64,000 nt of DNA from Phaeotremella fagi (taxonomy: Eukaryota; Basidiomycota; Tremellomycetes; Tremellales; Phaeotremellaceae): NCBI GenBank assembly GCA_001599715.1, contig BCHU01000013.1:310001-374000 (forward strand), written 5' to 3'. Both the position numbers and the translations under genes were made by a program. The notes beneath the pieces are model-generated. The model did not search any database, was not told the origin of the DNA, and saw only the letters and a program-made list of their open reading frames with translations. Shown piece after piece: positions 1-12,001 of this stretch; within the stretch, counting starts at the first letter, position 1; every line of letters begins with the position of its first letter.

Positions 1-840
1 AATTAGTAGCAATTGACCGGCTTAACAATTCAACAAACTTACCTCCCACCACCCCTACCACGGCTCTCCAGCTTTCAAATCTTGATATACCAGGATGTAG
101 CGGTCTTAACATCATGTACGTGAGTAAAGCTGCAGTAGCGATTGGCTCCGTATGACAAGCTGTCAAGACTTGCGATCCATTTGGAAACTAAGAAGTACAA
201 GTACTTCAGTTTCAGAAACCCCCCATCAGCAAACCAGTCACTCACCTCATCCGACATGTGATGATCGATTATCAAAACCCTCTTCCCAGGTACATCATTT
301 GGTGGTAAGATTTCACGTCCAGGTCTGCTTCCTTGATCCAGCAAGATCACTTTATCCGTATCGTAGGCTATCATCCTTTCCATTTCTTGATCTGAATGAA
401 CATTCGTGCCTTTATGTAAATGGTGAACTTTGATCAACTTCTCTGCATGACCAAGATGGACGAGGGATTTATAAAGGATTGAGCCTGCACTTAATCCGTC
501 TGCATCTTTATCTGGTACTATGAGGACTGATCTATTGTTTTGAACGCTACACCAGTTCAGTTCAGTCCGATCAAAAGAGGAAGGTCGTCTCTTCCCAACT
601 CACATGTCTAGAACGAATGCACGGGCATCCTCCATCGCTCGACGTGGTGCAGGCCAATCAAGCCATTTTGCACCGTATTCCGAGTCTATTCTAGATAACC
701 TTGTACTAGTCTCGGGGGTGTTAGATCCCCTTTGACGCTTGGATGGAGGAGATACTTCTTTCAATCAGTCATCGCCTCGCCTGATCTTAGGACGGGTTGG
801 ACTTACTCGATCTCAGCGGTGTTGTCGCCTCTCGTTTCAT
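1..840 (-). CDS. DHH-family phosphoesterase, 3' part beyond the left edge
   Basis: Partial gene. Exon 1 starts at ATG 838-840 and encodes a short basic tail. Splicing (donor near 806, acceptor near 757) leads into an exon ending near 602. The next exon, from about 553, carries the DHH-superfamily metal-binding signatures: VLIVPDKDADGLSAGS, then VILLDQGSRPG, then IIDHHMSDE. A further exon (about 157-43) reads HTEPIATAALLTYMMLRPLH and ends at a GTAAGT donor. The following intron runs to the window edge. DHH proteins hydrolyse phosphodiester bonds (RecJ nucleases, pApA or polyphosphate phosphatases), and the Asp and DHH residues bind Mn. Which substrate class applies cannot be told, because the C-terminal DHHA1 region is missing. 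The family call is firm; the enzyme activity is not. Confidence 0.75.
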
Positions 841-1850
841 CTGTCCAACTTCTGATATACATAGGTTCTCACTTGCGCTGTTTCTCTCGGATATCTTGCT
901 TAATAGTGTTTTCGTTGCAGCACGTTGAGGTGAAATTTTAAAAAACCGTACTGTTGACTGTATTTCAATCTTGTCGATCGAATTGACGTCATTTCCTGGA
1001 GTCCCATTGTTGATGCAACAAAGTGCTCGTGTGTATGGTAACTACAGTACTCCTCATATCTTTTAGTTCTTGGCTACTCGTTCATTGAGTTATAAGGGCT
1101 GGGATGCACTCAGTTCACTCCCGCCTGTATCGGAGCCCAGCGTCAACCATCTATGGTGTTACTGCATATCATAAGTTTCGTCTTCTCAACAGAGAATCAG
1201 TCAAAGAATCATGTCAAAGTGGCACCATACACTGGCTCCTCTGTCATCTCAGTTTTCTTCATTTTACTGGTACTCTATGCTTACGTGATAAAGTATTCGA
1301 AAGTACGAACTCGTACTCGTGTAACATTATCTAGGATAATTCCGTAGAGGTATAGGCAGAAGTGGTGAAGATCAGTTCGAGATTCACGCCCCCACAGAAA
1401 GAGGTAGGTGACGTTGTTTCAACCCCGCCAAAAAAGTAGTACCGGACAGATCAATCAAAATCAATTTGGATCCCGTCACCAATCAATCACCAGATCTCAT
1501 CACCGTTTATCCTTCTCTAAGATATCGTCTTACGACTAACCGAGATAATTGCAAGCGTATCCACCCAAACTCACACAATTCCAAGAACTTACGAAATGGA
1601 TCAACAACAACGAAGACATCGTTCTCATGTGAATCAGGCTCTATGTACAATACAGTATTAAACTTTGAGTGTATGAATAATGCATATTGTGATGGGTTGT
1701 ACAATACATGTAGATCGAACTAGTATGGAAGGAATAAATAGCAATTAACGGTGAAAAATGAATACAGTGTTATAGTATATACAAATTATCAGTATCAGAC
1801 TAAATCTTGTAGCTTGAAATTGTTGTCTTCATCTTCGGTACAGTATTCTT
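841..1850. other. Intergenic, DHH gene start to HOP1-like gene end
   Basis: About 1 kb holding the 5' flank of the DHH gene and the 3' flank of the HOP1-like gene. No convincing coding frame, tRNA or repeat is seen. Small open frames here (for example 1104-1334) lack splice context and recognisable protein character. Confidence 0.5.
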
Positions 1851-4800
1851 CTAATGTTGACTAATGGTGGCAGGCAATCTACTGGATTTGAATCTCTTTA
1901 ATTCAACATATCTTTCTTCTTCAAGCTTTCGTTTTTTGGGATGACGATTACTGATTGTGTTGACTGGATTTGAAAGGACGATCGAGAGAAATTCTGGTGA
2001 CGGCGTTGTGGGAGTGGGTGTAGGTTTGGGTGTGGATCGAATGGACTGAGAAGATGTTGGTTGAGAAGGACCTGGTAGGAATAAATCTTCTTCAACTTCT
2101 CTTGGCGAGGGGGAGCGTGGTCTACATTATTGATATCAGTGCAGTTTTGATCTCATGTGATATACTGTAAGTGGGGATCTTTACCTTGAGATATCGTACA
2201 GCCCTCTGAGAGCAAGCTGCGCTAAGTCCCCCAAGGGGTTGAAATATTCATTGAAGATTCTTGTAGTCTGTTTCTGATCACCACAGTATTCGTATGAACC
2301 GTATCCAGATTTTCGCAAGAGACCTGCCGATCAGTCATCACAATCCTCAAAACGACTTACCTTCTGCGATCAAAACACCTATGACGTCTTTTGCAATGTC
2401 TAATGTACAGCCTAAACAGTTTAGTCGTCTTGAAAGCAAATTTTCAACATACCTAACGTCTTTTGTAGCTGTGCTACGTTTTGCAAGCCATGACACCCTC
2501 TGACCCAGTCTAACGCTCGTCTAAAGATTCATGAACATGAGCTGAAGTGCAGATCTCATACTGTAAATTACTTTCACCTACCTGACAAGAAACAGCATTT
2601 TGATACCGTGCTTGACTCTTGACGCCCCTTCCTGGGATATCGGAATCCCTGCTTCATGTATGTGACACTGGAGACAAACAAAATCATAAACATCTACATC
2701 ACCTTCCAGGTCAAGTCTACAGCTTGTCAATTGTCTGATCACAATAGAGAAAGTGTGAAACACAACCCACCCTGTGCATGTGAGATGATTCCATTTCTGA
2801 CATTGAGTGCACTCGATGATTCGACAGTTGGTGTCAGACGAGCCGCAAGGACAATTTAAATCAGTGGACATATTTCTTTCGACAGCTCCTTCGACAGTTC
2901 CGACGACAGCGTCCTCTTCAACAGCTTCTTCTTCAACGGCTCCTTCAACCTCTCTACTTTTAGCTGTCGGTTGCTTCTTCTTTGGCTTGGGTTTGGATTT
3001 GGTCTTTGGTTTTGTCGTAGACTTAGCCTTGGGAGCGTTCGCGGCTGTCTTGATACTGGTCACGGTTTTCTGTTTTGACCGCTTGGGTTTCGACTGCTTG
3101 GGTTTTGCCTTCTTGGGATTTTTCTTGGTTTCAGCTGGCAAAGATTTAAGAGGTGATCTGGTGGGTTTAGAGGGGGATTTATTTGAATTTTTCGGTTTGC
3201 TGTTCAGAGGTCGCATTGAGTGCTTGTTATGAACTGATCGTTTGTAGTTGTCATTGGATCCATCGCTGTCGCTGTCGCTACTGGATGAAGAGGACGTTTC
3301 ATCATCACCATTGATTTTGTTGACCGGGCGATCTAGGAGCTTCAGTTGTGTTTTGATCAAATACTTACCGGGGACTCCCTCGTGGTTACTGACTTCTAGA
3401 ATTCCTATGCCAGAAACCACTGATGCTGATGAAAGTTCTCGAATCGCTCGTTCATTGCTAGCTTGAGACTCGATAATCTGAGATAGAGCTTGTTGCATTT
3501 CGTGCAATGAAAAATCCTGTGGAACTCGAGTCTGCGTGGCAGGAAGTTGAGAGAAGTTGTCATCGAGGTCGAGATGTCGAGGGTGAGCATTGATCTCAAT
3601 ACCTTGAGTTGACAAACTGTCGAATCTATTATTTTCCATGCTGAGGTAGACGATTAAACCGTTCTTGGTGCGTCGCATAGGCTTGGATTCCTCGTCCTAT
3701 TGAACAATTGTCAAACATAATCAGCAAAACACTTCAATATTTACCCCAGACTTACCCAAACTATGTTGACGCTACCTGGTGTTCCGACAGATTTCATCTT
3801 GAGTTTCATACTGCGGTTCTTTAGCTGAGAGTTCTGCAAGATCTGATTAAACTCACTCATAATAATTGGAACAGATGTCTTGTTTCGACCACGACTTCGG
3901 TTTGCTATCACTTTGCATTAGGAGTGGGTGATCAAACTGTTCTTCTCGAAACGAAGGAACGTAGTAACTGAGTACGAGTAAGTTTTGAGTAAGTTTCCAT
4001 TGAGTTAACTCACAAGTGAGGTGTATGATCCTTATAAGTGACACGAATGTCAAAATGCAATTGAGAAGAATTTTCATGCTTGTTATCCTCGACGCATACT
4101 TCAATAAAAGCTTTGAGTTGCTCCTTGATCATATGTTTGAATTCTTTGACTGTGGTTGGAACTGAGGATAAGGAACCAATGACAGGTTTGCCATCTTTAT
4201 AGTTGATCGAGATGGTCGTACTTTCAACAGCACTAGGATTGTCAGCTTGAGTCCCATCAGTTGTTCCAAACTTACATATTTCGTTCGTGAGGGTCCTGTA
4301 AATGTACGGATTAATGCAAGCACAGCAAACATGATGATACTCACCTCAAGAAGAATAAAAGTGATTGTGTCAACGTAGCCACTTTGAATTCCTTGAATTA
4401 GACCATCAAGGTATTTTGCCATAGGATTCGATGTTTGACTACGTTGATGAAAAAATGATGAGCGTACTGTAGCATTCAAACAGAAGTACTCACGAATTGG
4501 GACTCAACACCAAGACATCAACCCCGTTGGAGTGACCGCTACCCATCTTTCCTTGGAACACCTTGAGATTGGTTTTATCCTCTGGAGAGGCATCAGCTCC
4601 GAAGGATTTTTTAATGAAATCATTCTCGGGAAGGATTTTTCTGAGAAGGTTGAGTATAATCAGTAAAGTGGATGTACAGTACAATGGTATCGCGTCGGTA
4701 AACATAGATTGAATGGATTTACCTAGAATGTAGAATGGTTCCAACCATTCCCTCTAAAATTGATTCAATAGCCTTCAATGATAAAGCCTTGGTAACAATA

Positions 4801-4889
4801 GTTTGGTCGACAATTGAGGAAGTAGAAGTCGGGGTGGATGTGGATGGAGAAGCTTGAAGTGGTTGGCTTCTGCTCTTCGTACGAATCAT
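1851..4889 (-). CDS. HOP1: HOP1-like HORMA-domain protein with PHD-type zinc finger (meiotic chromosome axis)
   Basis: Start ATG is at 4887-4889 and stop TAG at 1851-1853, with about ten introns. The N-terminal half (exons down to about 3680) matches a HORMA domain: KILPENDFIKKSF, then GLIQGIQSGYVDTITFILLE, then YVPSFREEQFDHP. A long Ser/Asp- and Lys/Pro-rich low-complexity linker follows (about 3320-2900). Next comes a PHD-like finger with CPCGSS, CTQCQKWNHLTC and, after an intron, FVCLQCH. A C-terminal section has LDWVRGCHGLQNVAQLQ and GLYDISR. The last exon holds PKKRKLEEE, a likely nuclear signal. Hop1 proteins coat meiotic axes and promote inter-homologue recombination, and HORMA plus zinc finger is their usual architecture. 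Exon joins around 3850-3990 are uncertain. The symbol is assigned by domain order only. Confidence 0.72.
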
Positions 4890-5053
4890 TGGTTTTGGAG
4901 GGACCTATCAAAGGTCAGAGAATTCAAGAGTTGTCGATCAAATACTGTTTTGTACTCACAAATTTTGTACGGTGCTTTTGCTGTTGCGCTGACATACTGT
5001 AAAGTTGCGATGAGGATGGGGATCAAAGGGGGAGCAACTGCTTTTACTTGTAG

Positions 5054-5120
5054 AATGAAATGAAGAGAACAATGAAATGAAGAGAACAATGAAATGAAGA
5101 GAATAATGAGATGAAGAATG
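5054..5120. repeat. 17-base tandem repeat
   Basis: AATGAAATGAAGAGAAC occurs at 5054-5070 and 5071-5087. It is followed by a copy with one change at 5088-5104 and a decayed fourth copy. It lies roughly 165-230 bases upstream of the HOP1-like start codon. Confidence 0.85.
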
Positions 5121-5163
5121 AAGTTAAGAAGTTAACAGAGAATAAATAATATAATATCAAAAC

Positions 5164-5189
5164 GGTTGACTGGACTGGTTGACTGGACT
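5164..5189. repeat. 13-base tandem duplication
   Basis: GGTTGACTGGACT is repeated exactly at 5164-5176 and 5177-5189, and is followed by further GGTTG units. Confidence 0.85.
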
Positions 5190-5250
5190 GGTTGGTTGAT
5201 GGTGAACCGTGCGCAACACGCTGCACTGTATTGTACTGTACATATACATC

Positions 5251-5267
5251 ACTCGTACAGTACGAGT
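5251..5267. promoter_or_regulatory. Perfect palindrome ACTCGTACAGTACGAGT
   Basis: Two 8-base arms surround a central A, inside a GTAC-rich stretch between the HOP1-like and transporter genes. It could be a dimeric factor site or a hairpin. No factor is known for it. Confidence 0.5.
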
Positions 5268-5460
5268 ACATATAATGTACTCTACTCTAGCTACAGTGTA
5301 CAGCATGTATTTGGTGTACTTAGTGTACAATACAACCAAGCAAAGGGAGGGAAAGCGAATAAAATACATCTATAACTTGAAGATAAGTATCACGAAGATT
5401 GGAGAAATGACTGAAAATTCGGTTGAAACAAAAGGACAAAGTTCACTGAAAACTCTTCTT

Positions 5461-8297
5461 CTATACAGCGTTGGCTCCTCTGATTGATTCACCGGTAAAC
5501 TGAAAAGAGAAAATCAGCTGTCGTCACACTCTAAAAGTTATCAAATACTCACAGCTGCTTTAGCCTTTTCACTGTGATTACCACCAAGTTCTCGATCGAT
5601 CTGATGACAGATGAATAAAGCGTCGGCACTGTTTTATGATCAGCGAATCATTTCAGTTTGAAGTACCGAGCAACTCACGCATCACTCAAAATAGCAGCTC
5701 CAGCTCTGACAGCAAGGAAAGGAAGACCACCACAAAGAAGGGCAGCGAATGGGGCATAAGATGGATTCGAAAGTGTATGTGTCATGTAAAGGTAACCTGC
5801 CATTCCAGTGAATAAACCCAAAGCTGTCGAACTGAGAGTTAAAAGTAATTTAATCAAAGTATCTAAATTCGTCAGCGTTAGCGAACTTATATCCTCTTTT
5901 TAAAGTACATAGCATAAACTCACAATCTAGTAATTTTCCTCCAGATCGTCGACCAGCTAAACCAACAGCTCGACGAGCACTTAACCAGAATCCGTCACCA
6001 GTGATTCCAACATAAACCAAAGCGTAACCGTTAAGTTGATCAAGTACACCAGCTATCACATTCAATATAGGTGCTAAACCAGACATGAAACTAAGTGGTC
6101 CTGTAAAACCGAATACTTTGGTTTTAGGTGATGTCAAGCGTTTCAGTTCGGAAGCAGCTCGACCAACAGTGCGAACCGATGCAACAATTAATGCACCAAG
6201 GCAAATTGATCCGAGAGAAGTTCCAGTGGCTCTATGGAGAGCAGAGGTGGTGATCTCCAATGCTGGAGGATGATTGGTGTCGTCACTGGATCAAAATAAG
6301 TTTAATTCTGTTGAACAAAAAAAAATGAACATACCGATGGAAATACCATTCCCCTACAACACCTGCGACCGCAACCCTACCAACACCACGTATTACACCC
6401 CAGGTCCAAATCCAAACCAAAGTTATCAAGAAAATAAGCCAACTAGCATAAGGTTTAATGTGGAAGACCCAAGTTCCTTCTCGCCTGCAAAAAAAGATGA
6501 ATTTAGCGGCGGTCAAATCATTAAAGGGAAAAATGTAACACATACGGATGACGCCAGTAACCAATCATACCTAACCTGATTACCAAAGTGAGGAATGGTA
6601 TGGATGCAACCGCGAAAACACCCAGTAGGATTGGAGAGAGTAAAAGCAGAGGTGGATGGGTGAGTAGTAAATGAGTTGATAGCTAATATTGGTCAGAAAG
6701 AATAATTATCCAGAGAATTGAGACCTACCTCCACTACGGCAACCGTCTTTTCCAATCTTTTTCTCCTTTTCCACATCATTCTACCAAACAGACCTGCTAA
6801 CACCCATAGTATTATAGCACCGATACGAAGTCCGGTTGTCGACCACCATCTCTCCTCTTGATCCACCCCGTCCAAACCTCCCGTTTCAAAACTTGCTCCT
6901 ATAGCCCACCAACCACACACGAATAGTGAGAATGGAATAGCAATTGTCGTTGCCAATAGCACCGGCCTAACGGTCTTCTTGAGTAGATACAAGAAAGCTG
7001 CTGGGAGAAGTAAAGTTGGAATGAGAAGAAGAAGAAGGATTGGTAGGAGTGGGAGAAGGGAAGGAGGACTTCGGGATGGTGTAGATGGAGATGGCTAAAG
7101 GAGATTCAGTCAGTTTGAAAATATGCAGAATGGGATGACGACTCACATCCGTTGAACCCCAGACAAAGAGAAGACCAAAAACAATACCAAGTAAACTTGT
7201 CAGCCATAATGCAAGGAAACCAGAGTCTAATTCAGATCAGCTTGACGGCCAATATACAAACAATAGTTGACGGACCTTTATACTTTCTCAATCCTTCTCT
7301 TTCCCAATGTCCAAATCTGCCATGATACACCTGAAGTCTTACTGGGACTGTTGTTCTTCGTGAACTCTGATCATGCATGATATCATCAGGACCAAGGAGA
7401 GGTTCTTGTAGATCTGCAGGAGGCGCAGAGTAATCCGGAGGCATAGTTGAAGCCTTGTAAAGTTCGGAAGGAGATAGAAGGTAACCATCTTGATCGTCAC
7501 TGTAATCATCCTCATCCCTTTGTTGACTGACATCTCTCTTAGCTTTACGATGGGAGGTCGATCGAGATCTTCCCATTCTGGTACCATCTTCGATATCCGT
7601 TTCATCCTCCGTGACCTTCTCGCCTTCACTTTCAGATTCTTCAGATTCAGAACTGGAAGATGGGAAGATACTTTGATGAGCTTTCCAACCTTTCGAAACT
7701 GGTTTGGGAGTGATGTTACTTCGATTGCCACCCGTTGGACGTAACAATGATCGTCGAATCGTATGCACTTCATCCAAGTCAACTTCTTCTTCTGCTTCAG
7801 ACTCGGATGAGGATGGGGCATAAGGGTTTGGGATGTTGCCTTTCTCCTTACGTTTACCCTTGGAGGTTTGGTCAGACGACAAGTTCAAATTTCTTGTTCC
7901 ATCGAAAAGTAAACTCAATCCTGGTGCAGTTGAAGCTTCTACTTCTGATATATCTGGAATATCATCGATACCTGGTCCTGGATATGGTTCAGTTCGAGTT
8001 GGTGAAGGTGAAGGTGATCTTGATGACCCAGCTAAATGAGGATTTGACATTGAATGAGATGCTGAGGGTGATAATAGGAACGGATCTCTTGATGGAGAAG
8101 AAGGGGAAGGTGGTCTGAATATCTTTATCACTTGAATTAGTGGACGATCAACTGATCAGATGCTGATTCAAACAACTCACTTGAGATTGCTCACTTCGTC
8201 CGCGAGGTGCGTTCCCAGTGACCTTTCCCGCTAAAAATCGAGATGCATACACTGAGAACGCAGATGGAGCATTATGTTGGTTTGAATCACTGGCCAT
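5461..8297 (-). CDS. PNS1: Choline-transporter-like (SLC44/Pns1 family) membrane protein
   Basis: Start ATG is at 8295-8297; stop is at 5461-5463. A hydrophilic N-terminus of about 300 residues is Ser/Pro/Glu-rich and includes acidic clusters (about 8130-7290). It precedes a series of hydrophobic segments: FLALWLTSLLGIVFGLLFVW, a Leu-rich run near 7060, FLYLLKKTVRPVLLATTIA, RIGAIILWVLAGLFG and WLIFLITLVWIWTWGVI. The C-terminal family block is well conserved: TGTSLGSICLGALIVA, then LNGYALVYVGITGDGFW, then ADALFICHQIDRELGGNH, ending in GESIRGANAV. SLC44 proteins sit in plasma or organelle membranes and carry choline or ethanolamine in animals; yeast Pns1 has no firm substrate. The transporter family is confident, the substrate is not. 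Confidence 0.85.
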
Positions 8298-8707
8298 ATT
8301 GAAATGAAAGTGAAAAATGGAGGGGACTAATCTACCCTTTTACAGTCCAGATATAATGAATGGAGTGACGAAAGCTGTTGAGATAAGCGTAGTCCGCGTC
8401 TTTGATAGCGGGGACGATTGGTTGATGGATTGATTGATCGATCCGTCACAAAAGTGGACTAATGGGAGATTGTGTGATGGTGTTGAGTATAGTACTGGCT
8501 ATGATTCTATGATACAATGAGTTGAGAGTGAAAAGGTAAAGACGATAAGTGAATGATAAGTAGATGGATGGATGGAGTGATTTGACTACTGTATAGTACT
8601 CCTCCTCGGTGGCGCGAATGACCACAACAACAACGCTTACCTAAACCGGAATTATTGCAACTGGCAAAATACGATAATACATCTAGATGTCTATCATCTG
8701 CTTCAAT
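8298..8707. other. Intergenic, PNS1-like start to ASNSD1-like stop
   Basis: This is the 5' flank of the transporter gene. GTATAGTACT occurs twice (near 8487 and 8591). No gene is seen. Confidence 0.4.
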
Positions 8708-10985
8708 CTATAAAGATTCAACCATCTGTTCACCAGCTCTAGGTCCTTTTCCTTGCTTCAATCCCATCTTTGAACTTCTCGTCCCAAACTGCATAGCTCT
8801 TTTGACTCTCTTCCCCGTCAAAACCATTCCTACGCTTTCAGTCGCTAGTCGTAGCAATCTCTTATCGCCCACACCTTCAGGTAAACTTAGTTCACATTTA
8901 GTGTCGATAGTTAGAGAAGAGAGATATGATATGAAGGATAAATCGAGATATGGATATCTAGCATCTCGAGCGTGAGATGATATTATTCTATCATCTCTTG
9001 AGAGATTTCGAGTGGGAAGACGCGCGATATCCATTTGAGTCTTGATTATTGTCAGTCTCACATTTTAGAGGCACTCACTTCTTCTACTAAGCCTTGCCAT
9101 CCCTCTCGCCGAAATGCATTTCGATGGCGAGCATATCCTCCCAATTGCCTCATGGTAACACTCAGCATGATATCGAATTAATATTAGTTTATTGAACACT
9201 CACTCATCAGCACCTAATCCGGAAATGTACACTTTTGCAGATACCTGATAGGGAAGATAATCACCCTCTCCGTCAACCTGCACAAGGCCCTTCCCTCTGG
9301 AAGCAAAGAACAGAGGGAAAGCTAACGACTATTCCCAAATGAGTCCTTGGATTCATTCACAAACTTACAAGATCCATTTCTATTACACGATCAGCATTGT
9401 TCTATATGTTTTTGGGCTTACCAGTAGCGGAAGGATACATGAGATCAATGACCTCTTGTCGACGTTTTTGACATTCCTATGGAGAAAAGTAGAGTCAATC
9501 AACAGTGGACAATGATGTACAGCAATCTTACGTCAAATCCAATATCAACTTCAACAAAATTCCATCGGCGACTGGGACACACTCGACGTAATTCAGCCAC
9601 CGCTTCCCTACCAGTGATACGATCTGGTACATCATACTGAGTTTCGTCTCGAAATTTTAGCTGAGACACAGGATTTTTCTGGGGGTTTCGATTTGACTTG
9701 AAGTTTTCCTGTTGAGGTGGACGTTCAAAAGCTACATTGACGAGGTCAATGGGTTCAGATGAAGGAAGACAGCTAAGACAACTCCCTTTAGTTTTCATTG
9801 TCTGACACGCCTCCGCAACTCACCGATCGACCAGAAAAGCCAAGAATGTACAATCAATCCCTCCAGAAAACAAAACGGCCACCTTTGCTTTGCTAGTACA
9901 CTGTTAGTAACCCTTCGCGAATACCCACCAACACAGACGTACCCGTTGTTCAGATTTGGTATATTTTCAACTCTCAATCGAACGCTCTGTTCCAGATGTC
10001 GGATAAAATTACTAACTTCGCCTTGGGCAGACGATTCTGCCTGTTCTGCCTGTTGTCCATCCGAGAAATTACCAGGAAGTGTGGTGTTTATGGGTGCAAT
10101 ATTGGTCTGCGGTATTTTAGCAAGATAAAATTGTTTCAACACACTAACATACCAAGATTGAAGGTTTCACCGCCGAGACAGATTTATGGAACTGTACAAC
10201 GTCTTCCCAGTTAACGTTCTAAGAGCTCGTTAGATGCTTTACAACTACTTTTTTGATGTGACTGACCCCTTGTTCATCATTTCTTAAACCATTCAAATGA
10301 ATGACCCCACCTTCACCTCCCAGTAATGCTCTCATTTCCATCCCAGTCTCTCGAGTAACATCGCTTCTCGCTGACGATAAAAAAAGGGTCTGAAGGCTCG
10401 TTGAAAGAGTAGGTTGGTGTATCATTAGAGATCGACGAGAAAGAGGATCAAGTTGGAAATGAATAGTTTGAGTAGAAAACTGAAGTAAATTAGTCGTTGC
10501 GCTCTGATAATCATAGCAACAGCTCTCACGCGAAGGTAAATGAATGCATATCTAATCTTGTTATCAGTCTAAGTCCCAAGATGTATCTTTAAGGCAGTAA
10601 TTACTCACGGCCCCTCGATGCTTGACAGTACGTTCTCGACTTCTTCACCGTCCTCCAACCTCTCAAAGATTTTTCGAGTGTCATTCTCATCTACATTTAT
10701 ATCCAGCCCACTGAACACCTGACCATTCCATCCCAGAACACCTTTAGAGCCAACAAGTGGTTGAGATGTGATGCCTTCTCCTCGTAGACCTAAGACACTA
10801 GCACATAGCGAGACCTCCACCAACTTGCCTTGAAGCGATGTCAAACGATGAGTAAAAGTTGATTGATGATCTGGTCCTCTTCTGGCGCAGGTTTCTCGAA
10901 GTGAAGAGAAAACTTTTTCCAGCAAGGCTAAATTTTCGATGCCTGTGTCATCTACGACATGAACAGCTAGAGTCAACCCACACAT
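8708..10985 (-). CDS. Asparagine synthetase domain-containing protein (ASNSD1-like)
   Basis: Translation starts at 10985 with Met-Cys-Gly, which gives the N-terminal Cys nucleophile expected of class II glutamine amidotransferases. The first exon (to about 10608) continues with RRGPDHQ and GVLGWNGQVF, both typical of the Gln-hydrolase domain. Later exons encode a synthetase-like C-terminal half: SSEPIDLVNVAFERP, then DRITGREAVAELRRVCPSR, then KVYISGLGADE, then YLDLSFISYLSSL, and finally LLRLATESVGM near the stop. This is the order seen in ASNSD1/YML096W-type proteins, which resemble but are shorter than true asparagine synthetases. Their reaction is not established. At least eight introns are present. 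The domain call is firm; the function remains unknown. Confidence 0.82.
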
Positions 10986-12001
10986 TCGTTCATCAAAAGA
11001 TCCAAAAAGACTGGCAGCTATAATTTATTTTCAAAGCAATTTTGAGTTTATTGATTTTATAATATTTACCACGTGGCAGATATATTTTTGTTTACATATC
11101 TTGGTGAAAGTTTAAGTATACTACGAGTACTCATATCACCACAAAGCGTACAAAGCTCATGAGCTTTCTTTGGTCTCCCACGCGATCGGTCTAGTAGACC
11201 AATACACGAGAAAATGGAAGAAGGGGATGACGTTGTATGGTCTTCAGAGCTAAAGTCATCGGCGGAGCTCTTTTGAACCACTGTCTTTTCCTGCTTCAAA
11301 TTAGGATATTGACCCTACAATCTTGGAACCGTGTTGCTTCGTGAGTGCTGAGATGCTCGATGAGGATTGGACAGTAAGGTAAGTCATTAACTCAAGGCTT
11401 TATGCATCGTTGTCTTGGAAATGACGAGCAGTCAATGATGCTCTCCTGTCACTCACTTCATTAGCCACACTCTCAAAGTTTTAAAGCATGGATGGCCCCA
11501 TAGTCCTATGTCTTGAGATCTTTTTCTGCAGTAAAGGATAGAAAACGGTTGACACTACACGGAAGCAATACAGGATACAAAAGCAAAACCTCTGTATGAC
11601 ATAGGCCATCGCAGAAAATGTTGACACAGAAGATGCACGAAATCTCAGAGTCCTGACATATGACGGTATTTCCAAGGTTGTCGCTGTCAAACATGGATTG
11701 AACCATTGAGCTTAAGTAGACCACATAGATAGATGTCCAGTATTCTGACAATTAAGTATCATCTTACACCTTTCCATCTTTGGATCTAAGATCTTATTCT
11801 AACCAAACAAGGATTTAGATTTACACTTTTGATAACCGGTCAGTACCCGGAATCTGATTACCGAGTTTGGAGATCGGACCGGATGGCAAAGACAAGGTGG
11901 ATTGGGATGAATGGCGTCGGATGGATAGAAGCTGTCTTTCCATCTTCATTATCTTACCTTCAGAGAAATTAAAGTCTTCAATCTGCAACCACACTTCAAC
12001 A
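10986..12001. promoter_or_regulatory. Divergent intergenic region
   Basis: About 1 kb between the ASNSD1-like and dehydrogenase genes. A CACGTG E-box lies at 11070-11075, about 85 bases upstream of the ASNSD1-like start. A minus-strand frame of 77 codons at 11066-11299 lacks recognisable character and is not called. Nothing else is supported. Confidence 0.4.

Larger units (their letters stand above)
4890..5460. promoter_or_regulatory. Upstream region of the HOP1-like gene
   Basis: This 570-base spacer separates the HOP1-like start from the stop of the transporter gene. It contains a 17-base tandem repeat, a 13-base tandem repeat and a stretch rich in GTAC/TGTAC motifs (about 5215-5335) that includes a perfect palindrome. 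No gene is recognised. Confidence 0.45.

Noticed and set aside
2807..3232. Plus-strand 141-codon frame
   Set aside because: It is the antisense of the Lys/Pro-rich linker of the HOP1-like gene; its hydrophobic look comes from reverse-reading Lys codons.
7735..8118. Plus-strand 127-codon frame
   Set aside because: Antisense shadow of the acidic N-terminus of the choline-transporter-like gene.
11066..11299. Minus-strand 77-codon frame as a small gene
   Set aside because: No homology, no splice context, and it lies in the promoter of the ASNSD1-like gene.
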